Source: Tritrichomonas musculus (lineage: Eukaryota > Parabasalia > Tritrichomonadida > Tritrichomonadidae). Taken from it: 64,000 nt of DNA. The notes under the pieces were generated by a model. That model worked only from the letters and a program-made list of their open reading frames with translations, was not told the DNA's origin and made no database searches. How positions within the stretch are numbered: position 1 is the first letter of the stretch; every line of letters starts with the position of its first letter. The position numbers were made by a program, and so were the translations under genes. The DNA is taken from NCBI GenBank assembly GCA_039105265.1, contig JAPFFF010000045.1:1-64000 (forward strand), read 5' to 3'. Below, one piece after another: positions 20,073-31,033 of this stretch.

Positions 20073-22407
20073 TCGGGAAAAAGTGGTGATCACGATGAAA
20101 AGTGGATATCACATCATTTATTCCTTTGAAAAAATAAAATCATCAACTTTTTGTACGAAATATTTGATCAAATATCAATTTAAAAAACAAAGTGGTTACC
20201 ATTCAATTTTTTAAATTTTGATGAAAATTTTAAAATATTTTAATTATTAGTTTATAAATAGTTATTTATTTATTATTTTTAATATATATATATAACAAGC
20301 ATTAATAAAATGTATTTATATCAATTGAATATTTATTTTTTTTAAAAGATATTTTACTTTTTTTAAAAAACTATGAATTTAAAAAAATTATATAACTTCT
20401 AACAAAAATGATTAGGTATCATTTTATAAATTTATTTCTAAAATTATAATCCTAACAAAAAAAAAACTGCATTTTTAATGCATTGTATTTATTATTTTAA
20501 ATAGTAAATTAAAAGATAATTTATTTCTTTTATCATTGAATAAGATAAGATAAAATAAAATTAAAAACTATAAATTTAATAATTGAAATAAAAAAAAAAT
20601 GGTTACATTCAATTTTTAAAATAAAAAAGGAGATAAATTTGAATTATTATTCAATTTTTGTTATAAAAGCCGATTAGATTCATTCAATTTATAAATGATT
20701 TGTGAAAAAAATTTAGCATTCAAATATCATTTCACATGAATGCTCCGATTGGAGAAGTAAATCACGCCAAAGAAGCAAAAATGATACCTCCTCAGCCAAT
20801 TGTCTTTGATTTGCTTGGATCAGAAATGGAAATTGAAGCCTGTAAAAAAGCAATGACATCTTATGATTATATCAATGCTCCAAACTTTTGTACTCAGATC
20901 GGAGTATTATGTAATGCTCTAAGGACACCTCAATTTACTGTTTCGTACGCAAGAATAGGTACGATGTTCATGCGATCTGGACATTGCATTAGAGATCAGC
21001 ACCAAAACTTTTTGAGAGGGCCTTCAAAAGATGGCAGGCCTTGTATGCTTACTGATCATGAACTAGATCTATTAGAAGAATACATTTTATCGCTTCATAC
21101 AAGGTCTCCTTATCCTTTATATCCAACAACCAGTGACCTTTTAGATTTTATTGATGAAAACTTTTCTAAGTATTTATCAAGTGATACACTTAGAAAGATT
21201 ATTTATCTGAAATTTAATTCAAAGTTTAAAACTTGTGATGGTTACAAAATGGATTCTAAACGTTTAGAAGCTAACATCAATGACATAGAAGATAATCTTA
21301 ATCACTTAAAAGAACTCGTTGAAGGTGTTCCAATGGACTTCATCTATAACCTCGATGAAGTTGGCATTCAAGAGTGGGCAGATTCAGAACAGAAGACAGT
21401 AATTGTCCCTGCAAATTATGAAAAGGCAAGTGCTCCATATGAAGTGAATAGAAATTCCAAACGTTCATCCATTTTAGTTTGTGTGTCTCCTAATGGATTG
21501 GTTGGAGTTCCTCAATATTGTGTTCAACGAAAGACAATTGACTCTGAGTTATATAGGTATTTATCAAAAGAAACACTTCAAATCGTGAACACTGAAAGTG
21601 GCTTTATAAATACAAACTCTTTTGCTCACTGGCTTAATACTGTTTTTTATCCTCATGTTCAGAACCTTAGAAAACTCTACTCATATAACGGGCCAGCAAT
21701 ACTTATCATGGATGGATACAAAGCTCATGAGCTTGCCATTAAAGAACAAGATTTGGTTGACAACGATATTAAAGTTCACTATTTGGTCCCACATAGTTCT
21801 GACCAATTGCAACCTCTCGATATCGGGGTTTTCGGTTGCATGAAGAGATTCATGTCCAACTACAAACGCAAAGATGATGTATCTGAATTGACAAATCAAA
21901 TCATCAGAGCACACGGAGCATTATTGTCAGCAGCACATACCGTTTACTGTCATTCTGCTTTTAAGGCCATTGGTATTGTTTCTAAATATGTTTACTCACA
22001 AGGTCCTTTGTACGAATTTGCAACATTTGATATTTTAATGTGCTCCAAAGTCAGAGCATATCAGACATCTCATATTCTAGAACTCGCTCAAACAAACAGC
22101 TATATGACTCCCAATCAAAAATATATTTTAAACCAATGCCACAGAACGCATTTATTACCAACAAGCCGAATACCTATTGAATCTTTCCCTACTCTTAGAA
22201 ATAATCAATAAAATAAATAAATTAATTAATTCTTTGCACTTTGATATATTTATTAAATTAAAATATTTATTTTAATTATCATTTTATTTTGAGATACAAA
22301 TCTTTTAGAAAATAAATTTACATTTTGTTTTGTATACTTTATTCAAATTTAAAAGAGAATTGTGATGTGATATCCACTTATTCCCGATGATATCCACTTT
22401 TTCTTGA
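20073..22407 (+). mobile_element. Pogo/Tc1-mariner-type transposon nested in the hAT-like element
   Basis: Terminal inverted repeats of about 44 bp (20073-20116 and 22363-22407) share AAAAAGTGG and GTGGATATCACATCA blocks, with the GTGG-ATATCA motif repeated inside each end. They are flanked by TA at 20071-20072 and 22408-22409, the target duplication typical of Tc1/mariner/pogo. Between them lies one full transposase gene (20736-22211), with about 620 bases of AT-rich leader (20117-20735) and 150 bases of trailer. The open transposase and well-matched ends suggest a young, possibly active copy, younger than its hAT-like host. Confidence 0.88.
20736..22211 (+). CDS. DDE_1 (pogo/jerky-like) transposase
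   Basis: 491 residues, ATG at 20736, with a TCATT initiator-like motif 7 bases upstream. The N-terminal 180 residues look helical and probably hold the DNA-binding helix-turn-helix. The catalytic core shows three acidic positions in family-like settings: NLDEVG (D207), IMDGYKAH (D326) and LQPLDIGVF (D362), giving a DD35D spacing. PHSSDQLQPLD resembles the PPNTTxxLQPLD signature of pogo/jerky DDE_1 enzymes. The enzyme would bind the GTGGATATCA-containing ends and cut and paste the element at TA. The frame is intact from start to stop. The exact subfamily is uncertain. Confidence 0.9.
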   Translation: MNAPIGEVNHAKEAKMIPPQPIVFDLLGSEMEIEACKKAMTSYDYINAPNFCTQIGVLCNALRTPQFTVSYARIGTMFMRSGHCIRDQHQNFLRGPSKDGRPCMLTDHELDLLEEYILSLHTRSPYPLYPTTSDLLDFIDENFSKYLSSDTLRKIIYLKFNSKFKTCDGYKMDSKRLEANINDIEDNLNHLKELVEGVPMDFIYNLDEVGIQEWADSEQKTVIVPANYEKASAPYEVNRNSKRSSILVCVSPNGLVGVPQYCVQRKTIDSELYRYLSKETLQIVNTESGFINTNSFAHWLNTVFYPHVQNLRKLYSYNGPAILIMDGYKAHELAIKEQDLVDNDIKVHYLVPHSSDQLQPLDIGVFGCMKRFMSNYKRKDDVSELTNQIIRAHGALLSAAHTVYCHSAFKAIGIVSKYVYSQGPLYEFATFDILMCSKVRAYQTSHILELAQTNSYMTPNQKYILNQCHRTHLLPTSRIPIESFPTLRNNQ

Positions 22408-22449
22408 TACTATAAGGTTCGAAATTTTCATATTCCTTTTTTTTTTTTT

Positions 22450-23138
22450 TTAAGGGTGAGAAAAAGTTTATGAATAAATATTTTTTTTGAAAAAAAATAG
22501 GAAAATATAGTATAATTTATTATTTTAAATATATTTAAATTAAAAAATTTCATTTTCCTTAATGTTTTTTAAAAAGATAATATTTTATGTTATCAGGTAG
22601 TTGAAATTGGGAAATTAATGATTTAAATATATAGTAAACACTTTTTTCTATATAGTTAACAATATTTGCTATAAAACGGCATTCATAAGACGAAAAAGAT
22701 CGGATTTAAAAATTAAAAATTTTATGTAAAAAAATCAATACTCAATTTTTTTTCGTTAAATAATCATTTTTGTTTAATTATTTCATGATAATTGAAATAT
22801 CCAAAGAACTTTATCATTTTTTTTTAAATTTTATAATAAATATTCAAACTTAATATGAATATCTAATATTATTATTTTCGTACGGTGTAATAATCAAAAA
22901 AATCGTTCTGTTACATGATTTTTAAAAATTACCATGATGCGGAGGAAACATATAACACAACAGTATATTTGATATTGGATGAGATGAACTCGTTTTTAAT
23001 AAGTATTGAAAAAGTCAGATTTAAATCGAGTTCATCTCCGCGAAAACGAAAATTCAACATATGGTTTATAATTAAATTAAGCTTTTAAGAACATGTATTT
23101 TAACGTAACAGAAAGGTTTTTTTTTCGCTCACCCTTAA
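22450..23138. mobile_element. MITE with TTAAGGGTGAG ends
   Basis: The left end TTAAGGGTGAG (22450-22460) and right end CTCACCCTTAA (23128-23138) are perfect inverted repeats enclosing about 690 bases of AT-rich, non-coding DNA. The outer TTAA could be a piggyBac-type target site duplicated at both ends. The ends resemble those of the element at 23912-25741. Confidence 0.6.
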
Positions 23139-23911
23139 TTTATCTAAAATTTTAAGAAGAAACTATTAATAAATTAAATAATGAATTTTTTATTAAAAAA
23201 CTTTTTAATTTTCCAAAATTTTAAATATATCTTGTATAAATTTTTCAGTAATTGCTCCTGCTTCGTCCAAATTTGCAATAATGAATAACACATGTAAAGA
23301 ATGAGATTCTAATAATCAATTAAAACAAAGCAATAAAAGAGCTCAAAATCATCCGCATTTTCTATTTTCAAATGCATATTTCACACCAAGTATTTAAATT
23401 TAATATTTGAAAAAAGAAATTTAGAAATATTTTTAATCAAAAAATGAGTATTCATGAATAAATCATCGTAGTATTTGTTCCATTCGTATTTTTAAAAATT
23501 TAATGAATTTAAATTTATTTGGTAGAAGAAATCGCCCTAAAATTCATTTTATATCATGAGACTAATTGTATTGTTTGGTTTTTAACACAAAATATAAAAA
23601 ATATTAAAATCGATATCATCAAATTATTCTCTTAAATTCAACAGGACTATATTGAAAATCATATCCACAAATTTAAGTTTGGAAAATATTGATCTTTAAA
23701 ATATTTAAGGATTAATTAAAACCTCATTTATTGATATATATATGATAATAATTATTATTATTTAAATTTTTGGAAATAAATGAATTATTTATAAAAATTG
23801 ATAAAAAATCTCTTTCTATTTTACAAATTTTCTAATAAATTCATTATATTCATATATGAATCAAAAAGGGTTCGACCTTTGGCGGTTATCAAATTCTAAA
23901 ATTATAAAAAA
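23139..23911. other. AT-rich filler of the hAT-like element
   Basis: Non-coding, very AT-rich DNA between the two TTAAGGGT elements, interpreted as body of the outer transposon. No gene or further repeat is seen. The similar stretch 25742-26600 is also filler, with runs of TAATATAT-like sequence. Confidence 0.5.
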
Positions 23912-25741
23912 TTATTAAGGGTAAGCTTTGAACAAACTTCAGTCAAAATTTGATAATTTTATTTATTTTATTCGTTATTCAATTTTGAAAGATTAAAAAT
24001 AATTTATATTCAATTTATTATGAAGATATAAAAAAAATTTTTAAATCAATTTTTGGAGCATAAAAGGCTTTATAAGCATTTCGGAGTGTTTGCTTGGTTT
24101 ATATTAAAAAAAATTTATTGCAAGTATTTATATTTTTTTGATAAATGGAATCTTGGTGAATCAATAATCTTCATCTCAAAGAATTTAAATGATACAACAT
24201 TATTTCGAATGTATAGTAATTAATACTAAAAAATATTAGTTTTTGCCTGACAAAATGTTTTTATCTTTCGTGAAAGTTGAGATATCAATCACCTAGAGTG
24301 AAATATGTGAATTTATTTAAAATAAAAAAAATGGCCGAGACGAATTTTTATTTTATGCTTAAAAAAATCAAAAAATCCAAAAAAAACTCATTATTTAATA
24401 AATTGTGTCAGATTTTAAAATTGAATACTTTCATATCTTTATCTTTTCTTTTTTTAACTTTTTCTCAAAATATAAAATACTTATTCTTTTTTAATTACTA
24501 CAAAGCAATACTATGAATAATGATGCTCATTATTTGCATATGCGTTTTGGAAGAATATGTAATCTTAATGAATCAATAATCTACATTTCGATGAATTAGA
24601 AAGATACAATATTGTGTCATATTTATGATAATTAACATCGAAAAATATTAGTTTTGGCCTGACAAAATATTTTAATCTTGCGTGGAAGTTGAGATATCAA
24701 TCACCTAGAGTGAAATATGTGAATTTATTTAAAATAAAAAAAATGGCCGAGACGAATTTTTATTTTATGCTTAAAAAAATCAAAAAATCTAAAAAAAACT
24801 CATTATTTAATAAATTGTGTCAGATTTTAAAATTGAATACTTTTCTATCTTTATCTTTTCTTTTTTTAACTTTTTCTCAAAATATAAAATACTTATTCCT
24901 TTTTAATCGTTATAATGCAAAAATACAATTTATAATGCATATAATTGATATATTTTTTTTTGAAAAATATAGATTTTATATCAATATTTAATACATGTAT
25001 CGACGAATTTTGTTAGTGTTTTTGTAAAAAGTTCTAAAAATTCATTAAGTAACTTAAATATTGATTTATAAGATAAATGTCTAATTCAATCATCATTGTT
25101 TGCTTCATCTGATTTAAAATAAACCAAATTTTCATCCAATTTTAGCAATTATTCACCAAAAACGTTATTATTGAATTCTTATGCATTTTATAAGTTTATG
25201 CCATATACCTTATCAAATAATATAAAATAATCTATTATAGTAATTTCGATACAACAATTCAAATATATGGCAATTATACGGATTGAGGAATAATCATATT
25301 CTATGTGATATCCTGACATTATCATATATTGAACAAGTCGATGAACCTGATTTTTTTTATTCCTTTATATTTAAATTGATTATTTAAAAATTGAAATAAT
25401 AAAAATATAATAATTCAAAATTTGTGTACATTGAATATTCAAAAACAAAAAAATGTTCTTCTTCTATAATCATACAATCATAATTGTTTTATCCCATATA
25501 TCCCAATAAAGTTATCGACAAAAAATATTAGTTTTGGCCTGAGAATTTGTATTTTTCTTCTTTATTTCACGAGATATTAAAATCAAAAAATTTTCTATAA
25601 GAGTTTGTTTTTAATAAAAAAAATTCTTCTGATATTTTTTTATTCTTATTCTATTTTTATAAAAAAATATCAAAAATATTAACTTTTGAATTTTTTCTTC
25701 TATTCAAAAAATTGAGAGAAATTTAAGCTTACCCTTAATAA
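23912..25741. mobile_element. Inverted-repeat element with TTATTAAGGGTAAGCTT ends
   Basis: Perfect 17-bp inverted repeats at 23912-23928 and 25725-25741 enclose about 1.8 kb. They share TTAAGGGT(A/G)AG with the smaller element at 22450-23138, so both probably belong to one family with TTAA targets. The interior has no recognisable transposase. It carries a large tandem duplication (24149-24920) and a third partial copy near 25512-25590. Confidence 0.6.
24149..24920 (+). repeat. Tandem duplication, unit about 412 bp
   Basis: Two copies (about 24149-24560 and 24561-24920) are offset by 412 bases. Each holds the same short ORF starting MRYQSPRVKYVNLFKIKKMA (24277 and 24689), nearly identical for about 68 codons and then diverging. 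The AATATTAGTTTTGGCCTGA core recurs near 25520. The short ORF is basic and hydrophobic, and its AT-rich codon use matches non-coding DNA, so I list the block as a repeat rather than as genes. Confidence 0.75.
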
Positions 25742-26989
25742 ATAATATTGGCATTATCAATAACATGATGCAATTTTAAATATGAAGCCGATTCTATTAG
25801 CCAAAATAGAGATATTTCACTAAAAAAAATAAAAACAGAAAAAGTTTAACTTTTGAAAGGGGAAAATATTTTTGAGTTATTATCTAATTTCCACCATTCA
25901 AAGAGATTTTGGGAATTTGTAAATATCCAAATATATAAATATTTTGTAACATTTATGTCATATATTCTTTTTTTATCATTTATTTTACATCTTTTAAATT
26001 AATTAAAAAGTAATTAATTAAATATCATGTAAGATAAATTTATTTATGAAAAATAAAATTGAATTAATACGTTATTAAAATTAATTCTCAATTGTGATAT
26101 ACATATAAACTGAGTAAAAATGTAAATTAATATTTTATAATAATATATATATAATTTATATTATATATAATAAATATATTATCATTAATATGATGATATA
26201 AATAATATATTATCCAAATAATAAGTATTTGTTAGTAAATATAATATATTTTCAAAATTCAGATATTATCAAAATAATTTTTTCAAAAACTAGCATTTTA
26301 TTCAATTATTAATTCAAAATTTTTATTTATAAAAAACAATAATTTCTTGAATATCAATAATATAATTTGTTATAAATTATTATTATATTTCAAGTTATAT
26401 ATAAATAATGTAAATAATAAATCATTTAAGAAAAAGCCTTAAATATCATAATAAAAACACTTATTTTAATGATTAATAGAATAAATAGCAAATATTTTGT
26501 TTTATAAGATATATTAAATTAATATAGATTTTATCAGATATTGATTTAAGAATTTATTAAATAGAAAGAATATTTAATTTTTAAGATATTATTATTTTTC
26601 AATCAAAAAAATTTGAGAGAGTCGACCCCTTTTATGAATCACATGATACTAAATTTATTAAAAAAAAAAAAAAAAAAGAATATGAAATTTCGAACCCGAG
26701 CTTTTTATTTTTTAGAGCGCTCGAAAAGCTGCTCGAAAATAGAATTTTTATCATTAAAAATCAGTTCATTACGAGCAAACTCGAGCAATGTCAAATGCTT
26801 GAAAACCATTTTAACGAGCAAGAATCTGACATTGCTCGAGCACGCTCGAGCCGCTCTTGGTGCATCCCTGTTCTCATTGTTTGCATTTTTTTGCGTTTTG
26901 TAATTAATAAATTTAAAAATTTTATTTTAGTTATAAATAATAATAATTATATATAAATATTACTTTTATGATTTGATTAAAGACAATCG

Positions 26990-27220
26990 ATGAAAATTGG
27001 AGATTCTCAATTTTTAATAATTCAAGATAGATCAAATGATGATTTAAAAATACCTACTAATATAATTAGAATAAGCCAATTGAAATTCAATATTTTTACA
27101 AAATGGCTGAGATATAATCAGTTTTTTGAAATAATTACTGAAGCTATTAAATCAAATATTGCCCCAAATTCAACACACCAAATCATTAGAAAACAATATA
27201 TTAGATATATATGCGTATAA
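26990..27220 (+). CDS. Short hypothetical ORF, possibly a gene fragment
   Basis: 76 residues starting MKIGDSQFLIIQDRSNDDLK, just outside the hAT-like element. Its composition is more protein-like than the surrounding ORFs (mixed charged residues, fewer Phe/Lys runs). I recognise no domain. It could be a small gene, or the 5' piece of a decayed gene, because the DNA just downstream is also less AT-uniform for about 100 bases. Confidence 0.25.
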   Translation: MKIGDSQFLIIQDRSNDDLKIPTNIIRISQLKFNIFTKWLRYNQFFEIITEAIKSNIAPNSTHQIIRKQYIRYICV

Positions 27221-28130
27221 TAAATCTATTTATTCGACTAAATTTCAAATCCCAACTACCAATTTTTTATTAGAGTCATGATAAGTTACACTCGATCATT
27301 AGTTTTATACAATCTTGCAAGCAAATATATGAATTGATTTAAAATATCGTATGAGTAATTATTTTTTAAATCTATATCCATGATTAAATATGCATGAATA
27401 TTTAAAAAATATTAATATCCCATCAAGAAAAATTTGTGAAACTATAAAACTTAAATTTGAAAAGAAAATAATTAATCTGAAAAAAGTATTTGAATACATA
27501 TTCAAATTAGATTAATTAAGAATAAAACATTTTTATCTCAATAATATAAATAAATTATATAGATATTTTAGATAGAAAAACTATTATATATTATTTTAAA
27601 TATTATATGTACTTATGAAAATTCCAAACCAATTATACTATGAGTTTTTGTGTCAAAAATCTGTTGACCTCCTCTCAATGATTTTAAAAAGAAAGAAATA
27701 TAAATAGAAAGAAATTTATTTCAAAATGATTTTAATAGCATTTCAAAAGTTGATTTTAATAAAAATAAGAAAGCAAAAAGAAAATTGATCAATATAGATT
27801 GAAAGTGAAGATATTGACTTATATTTATTAAATATAATTTCTTTTTATTTCGTTATGTCTTGCTGTGTTTTAAGAAGATCATGCAAGTAATTGATGAAAG
27901 AATATGATTTTACACATGTATGCAAAAGAGAATTTATTATTTTAGTTTGACCCTTTTTTAAAGACTGAACAAGAAATTCTCAATTTTTTTTAAAACCATT
28001 TTGAAATAAATTTCTTAATTTTACTTTCTATACAAAAATAAAGTAATAAATAACCAATAGTAATAATATTCATTTATTTTTTTAAAAAAAATATAAAATT
28101 TAAGATTTATATGAATTAATAAGAATATTT
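27221..28130. other. AT-rich intergenic DNA
   Basis: No gene, RNA or repeat that I can support. It ends at the 3' end of the F5/8C gene. Confidence 0.5.
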
Positions 28131-29108
28131 TTATTCCATAATATATCCAAAGAATTCGATTGCTGACAGTGCCAAGAAATATCCATCCTGTTCATATTTG
28201 ATGTATTTATAGAATTTACCTGTGTTGTTGATTTCGAAGTAAACACATCTATTTCCATTGTTTATTTCATTATTGTTTTCTTTATTATCAATCATTTCCC
28301 ATTTGTTTTCATCATTCGATCCTAAAATTCTCCATGTCTTGAGCAAGTGATATTCATATATAAGTGGAGGTGTTCTGATCGTATATCCTGTGATGTTTAC
28401 TTTTCTATTTACGAAATTGAATATAACATAGTATTCTTGGCTTGGATTACATGCATTATAAGGTATACTATAATAGTTATCAATATTTTTCTTATCGTAT
28501 CGTATTATATTACGCAAAGGATGTTCATATGTGTAACCACTTCCTGTAAGTTTCAAATGTTCATTATTTCCATCTACTTCATCTCTTGTCATTTGTTGGA
28601 TGTACGATATTATTCCATTGAGTTTATTATTGTATAAATACTTGCATTCGATTATTTTACTTGTTATGTTTTGTTCTTCCATTTCATTCCCGTTTCCAAG
28701 AATGTTCATTATATGATGAAATAATTCTCTATGATTTTCTGAGATTACTATATCGTCACAATTGCTTTTCAATAATGAATTGAAAATGTTGATTATATGT
28801 TCTATTTGGTATTTGTGATTTTCATTTTGTAATAAGTTTCCAAGATCAAAAACAAATGAATTAACATTAGAATTTTTCAAATATTCTTCATTAATCAATC
28901 TTGATATAACACGTGCTTTGTTGACAGTTGTATTTATGATGATTTGTTTTTGTTTTTGTATTTCTAAATTGTCTTGAGTTTTTTCTGAATAATGAACTTG
29001 GATAATTATTTTGAATGCTCCACTAATATCATTTACTAATAATCTTTGGTAAGACGACTTTTGTATTTTATGAACAAACATTATTAAAAAATGATATGAA
29101 TATTTCAT
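28131..29108 (-). CDS. Trichomonad BTB-like/F5-8 type C domain protein
   Basis: 325 residues. The C-terminal half (about 170-322) fits the discoidin/F5-8 type C jelly-roll fold common in trichomonad proteins: GSGYTYEHPLRNIIRYD, YYVIFNFVNRKVNITGYTIRTPP, LKTWRILGSNDENKWEMID and the closing FLALSAIEFFGYI. The N-terminal half (INTTVNKARVISRLINEEYL, VNSFVFDL) resembles the degenerate BTB-like region that precedes it in this family. The domain binds carbohydrate or lipid in other proteins; here there is no signal peptide, so an intracellular role is likelier. Two starts are possible: ATG 29108, or ATG 29081 (MFVHKIQKSS), which has TCATA and TCATTT motifs just upstream and may be the true start. Function in trichomonads is unknown. 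Confidence 0.75.
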   Translation of the reverse strand: MKYSYHFLIMFVHKIQKSSYQRLLVNDISGAFKIIIQVHYSEKTQDNLEIQKQKQIIINTTVNKARVISRLINEEYLKNSNVNSFVFDLGNLLQNENHKYQIEHIINIFNSLLKSNCDDIVISENHRELFHHIMNILGNGNEMEEQNITSKIIECKYLYNNKLNGIISYIQQMTRDEVDGNNEHLKLTGSGYTYEHPLRNIIRYDKKNIDNYYSIPYNACNPSQEYYVIFNFVNRKVNITGYTIRTPPLIYEYHLLKTWRILGSNDENKWEMIDNKENNNEINNGNRCVYFEINNTGKFYKYIKYEQDGYFLALSAIEFFGYIME

Positions 29109-29879
29109 ATTTAAAATTTTTCAAATTAGAACAAAATAATTCTTTCATTTATTATTTGTTATTACTTATTTGGAAAAAAATTCAAAATATTTTTGAAAGA
29201 AAACCATTTAAAATTTTTTCTCAAACTGTTTGAATTTTCATTGAAATTTGAAATAATGTCACAAAATTTGAGAAGTCGAAATTTCTCCTAATTATCAGAG
29301 AATATATTTTTCTGATTTTTATTATTTAATTGAGAATCTCAATTGAGATTGTAGAAAGCTTTCTGAGATGACTCTAAGAGACAAATTTTTCAAATTCAAT
29401 GATAATTGTAATTTTATTACACAAAAATCTTTGTCTACATATTATAAGCCAAAGTTTTGAGTATAATGATTGATTGATAGTTGGTTCAGAAAAAACAACT
29501 AGTGAATTATTTCAGTAGAAATCTATCCAACTGAATCAGATGAAATCGAAAATTAAAATTTTCATTTTATTCATATTTTAATTAAATTTAAATTAGGACA
29601 TTTTTCTAACTGAGCAGAAGTTTTTTGTCTTTTTAGAATATAGACATGAGCAACAACAAATTTAACAAAATCTGAAAAATATCATTGATATTTGAAAGTT
29701 CATTAATAATAATATAATAGTTTGAAAAAAGAAATTAATTCGAAATCATATCTTTTTATAAGAATTTTTTCAACTAGAAAATTACACCATCAAAAACTAG
29801 CAAATTAACCCTTTGAAAAATTTTCTAAAATAACTATATTGAAAAAGTTAATTTTCCAAATTTTTATCATATTTATAGA
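29109..29879. other. AT-rich divergent intergenic region
   Basis: Lies between the F5/8C gene and the ankyrin-family gene, which point away from each other. A TCATA initiator-like motif (A at 29869) sits 11 bases before the ankyrin-family ATG. Nothing else is recognised. Confidence 0.5.
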
Positions 29880-30416
29880 ATGAATATAAGAGAATTCATC
29901 CAAGATTATGCAAATAAAATGAAATATGTCCAAGAGAGTCTTCTTGAATTCTTTGATAATGACGATACAAATGAAAACGATTTCCAGTTATTAATGAAGA
30001 ACTTAGAAGATCATCAACAATTCAAAAGTAACATTCGAGAATTAAGAATATTACTTAATTTAATTTCAAAAATAGAGCTTCAGCATCATCGAACTCAAAA
30101 TTTTTTCTCCAAAATTGAAAAAATAATCAAGTATTATCAAGATAATATTATGAATTCTTTCTCTAATTTAGAAATTTTCAACATTTTTAAAGAAAATAAG
30201 AGGATCCTTCTTTTTCTTTTTGATGAAAAAATTATAATTCCAGATATTTACCTTTATTACATAATTACAAAAATAGAGTATCAAGAAGGAAGACATAAAT
30301 TTTTTAATGTTGAATATTACCCATATTATTTTTTCCCCGAGTTTCAAAGTTTTTTTAGAGTAGTATATACAAAACGCCCAAAAAGGACTACGCCCTTTTT
30401 GTTCGTTTTCCAATGA
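29880..30416 (+). pseudogene. Ankyrin-repeat protein N-terminus, cut by a Maverick insertion
   Basis: The first ~160 codons match the conserved N-terminal domain of the large trichomonad ankyrin family: QDYANKMKYVQESLLEFFDN, LLNLISKIELQHHRTQNFFS, KIEKIIKYYQD, NIFKENKRILLFLFDEKIII and the YYFFPEF segment that normally precedes the ankyrin repeats. No ankyrin repeats follow. At about 30358 the sequence changes abruptly, and the last ~20 codons (TKRPKRTTPFLFVFQ) belong to the inserted DNA. A TCATA initiator-like motif lies 11 bases before the ATG, so the 5' end of the gene looks normal. The rest of the gene is not in this window. Ankyrin proteins are protein-binding scaffolds; this copy is presumably dead. 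Confidence 0.8.
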
Positions 30417-30526
30417 TTTTAGAACATCACATTTTAGCAGGAGTTTTCACACTGAATTCTCAGCATTCTAATAGCTATCAGAATAATGGCAGGTATATTT
30501 TTATTTAATTTTTTATCTCATCTAAA

Positions 30527-31033
30527 ATGTTTGAAAGATTAAATGTCATTGCGAAATATAATTCAATAATTGATTTAAATAATTTTACAGATACTATTAA
30601 TAAACTTTATTCTATGACTTGTGAAATGAAAAGTATAAATGAAGAAGAATTAGATGTTTATAAAAAAGCAAATGAATTAGATAAATTTTATGAAGAAAAG
30701 AAAGGTAGAAAACCAAAGCATAACAATATGGTATTAGTGTTTATTGAAAAAGAATATAAACTATTCAATCCAACAGATTGGAATAAATTCTTAATTAATC
30801 CTCGTTTTTATGACACTAAGAGAGTTGCGAGTGAATTAGCAAAAGAAGGCTGTGAATTAATTAGCGAATATAAGAATGGACAAACACCTATCCGATATAA
30901 ATATAACAATAAGATTTATAGTGTCAAATTTAAGAACTGGAAGCATAATCATTATCGTCCTCATTTAGGTCAATTTCCTGGAGCACATGATTGGGATGAA
31001 TATAACGCTGCTATGGGATATAATATTAAGTAA
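30527..31033 (+). CDS. Maverick-borne small protein with a DNA-binding-like module
   Basis: 168 residues from a fossil element. The C-terminal ~60 residues (VASELAKEGCELISEYKNGQ ... VKFKNWKHNHYRPHLG) match a module that occurs twice in the neighbouring endonuclease (34486-35238), a short beta-rich unit ending in RPHL that resembles DUF723-like units of viral and phage nucleases. The N-terminal part is helical and unassigned. A TTATCTCATCTAAAA motif lies immediately before the ATG and recurs upstream of the polymerase region. A DNA-binding role is inference. Confidence 0.65.
   Translation: MFERLNVIAKYNSIIDLNNFTDTINKLYSMTCEMKSINEEELDVYKKANELDKFYEEKKGRKPKHNNMVLVFIEKEYKLFNPTDWNKFLINPRFYDTKRVASELAKEGCELISEYKNGQTPIRYKYNNKIYSVKFKNWKHNHYRPHLGQFPGAHDWDEYNAAMGYNIK

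Larger units (their letters stand above)
19875..26870. mobile_element. hAT-like non-autonomous DNA transposon, carrying nested insertions
   Basis: The left end CAGGGATGCA (19875-19884) and the right end TGCATCCCTG (26861-26870) form a perfect 10-bp terminal inverted repeat. The flanks TTCTCATT (19867-19874 and 26871-26878) are a perfect 8-bp target-site duplication. An 8-bp duplication with CAGGG-type ends is diagnostic of hAT elements. Both ends carry many subterminal GCTCGAGC motifs, including the 16-bp palindrome CTCGAGCATGCTCGAG at 19958-19973, as expected of hAT transposase sites. No hAT transposase gene remains. Removing the three inner insertions leaves about 2.1 kb, mostly AT-rich filler. 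Inner elements lie at 20073-22407, 22450-23138 and 23912-25741. Confidence 0.85.

Noticed and set aside
24277-24991. Two MRYQSPRV ORFs as genes
   Set aside because: They lie in a tandem duplication within a MITE, have AT-driven composition and end differently.
26613-26903. 96-codon ORF across the right end of the hAT-like element
   Set aside because: It spans the inverted repeat, subterminal motifs and the target duplication, and starts in a poly-A region.
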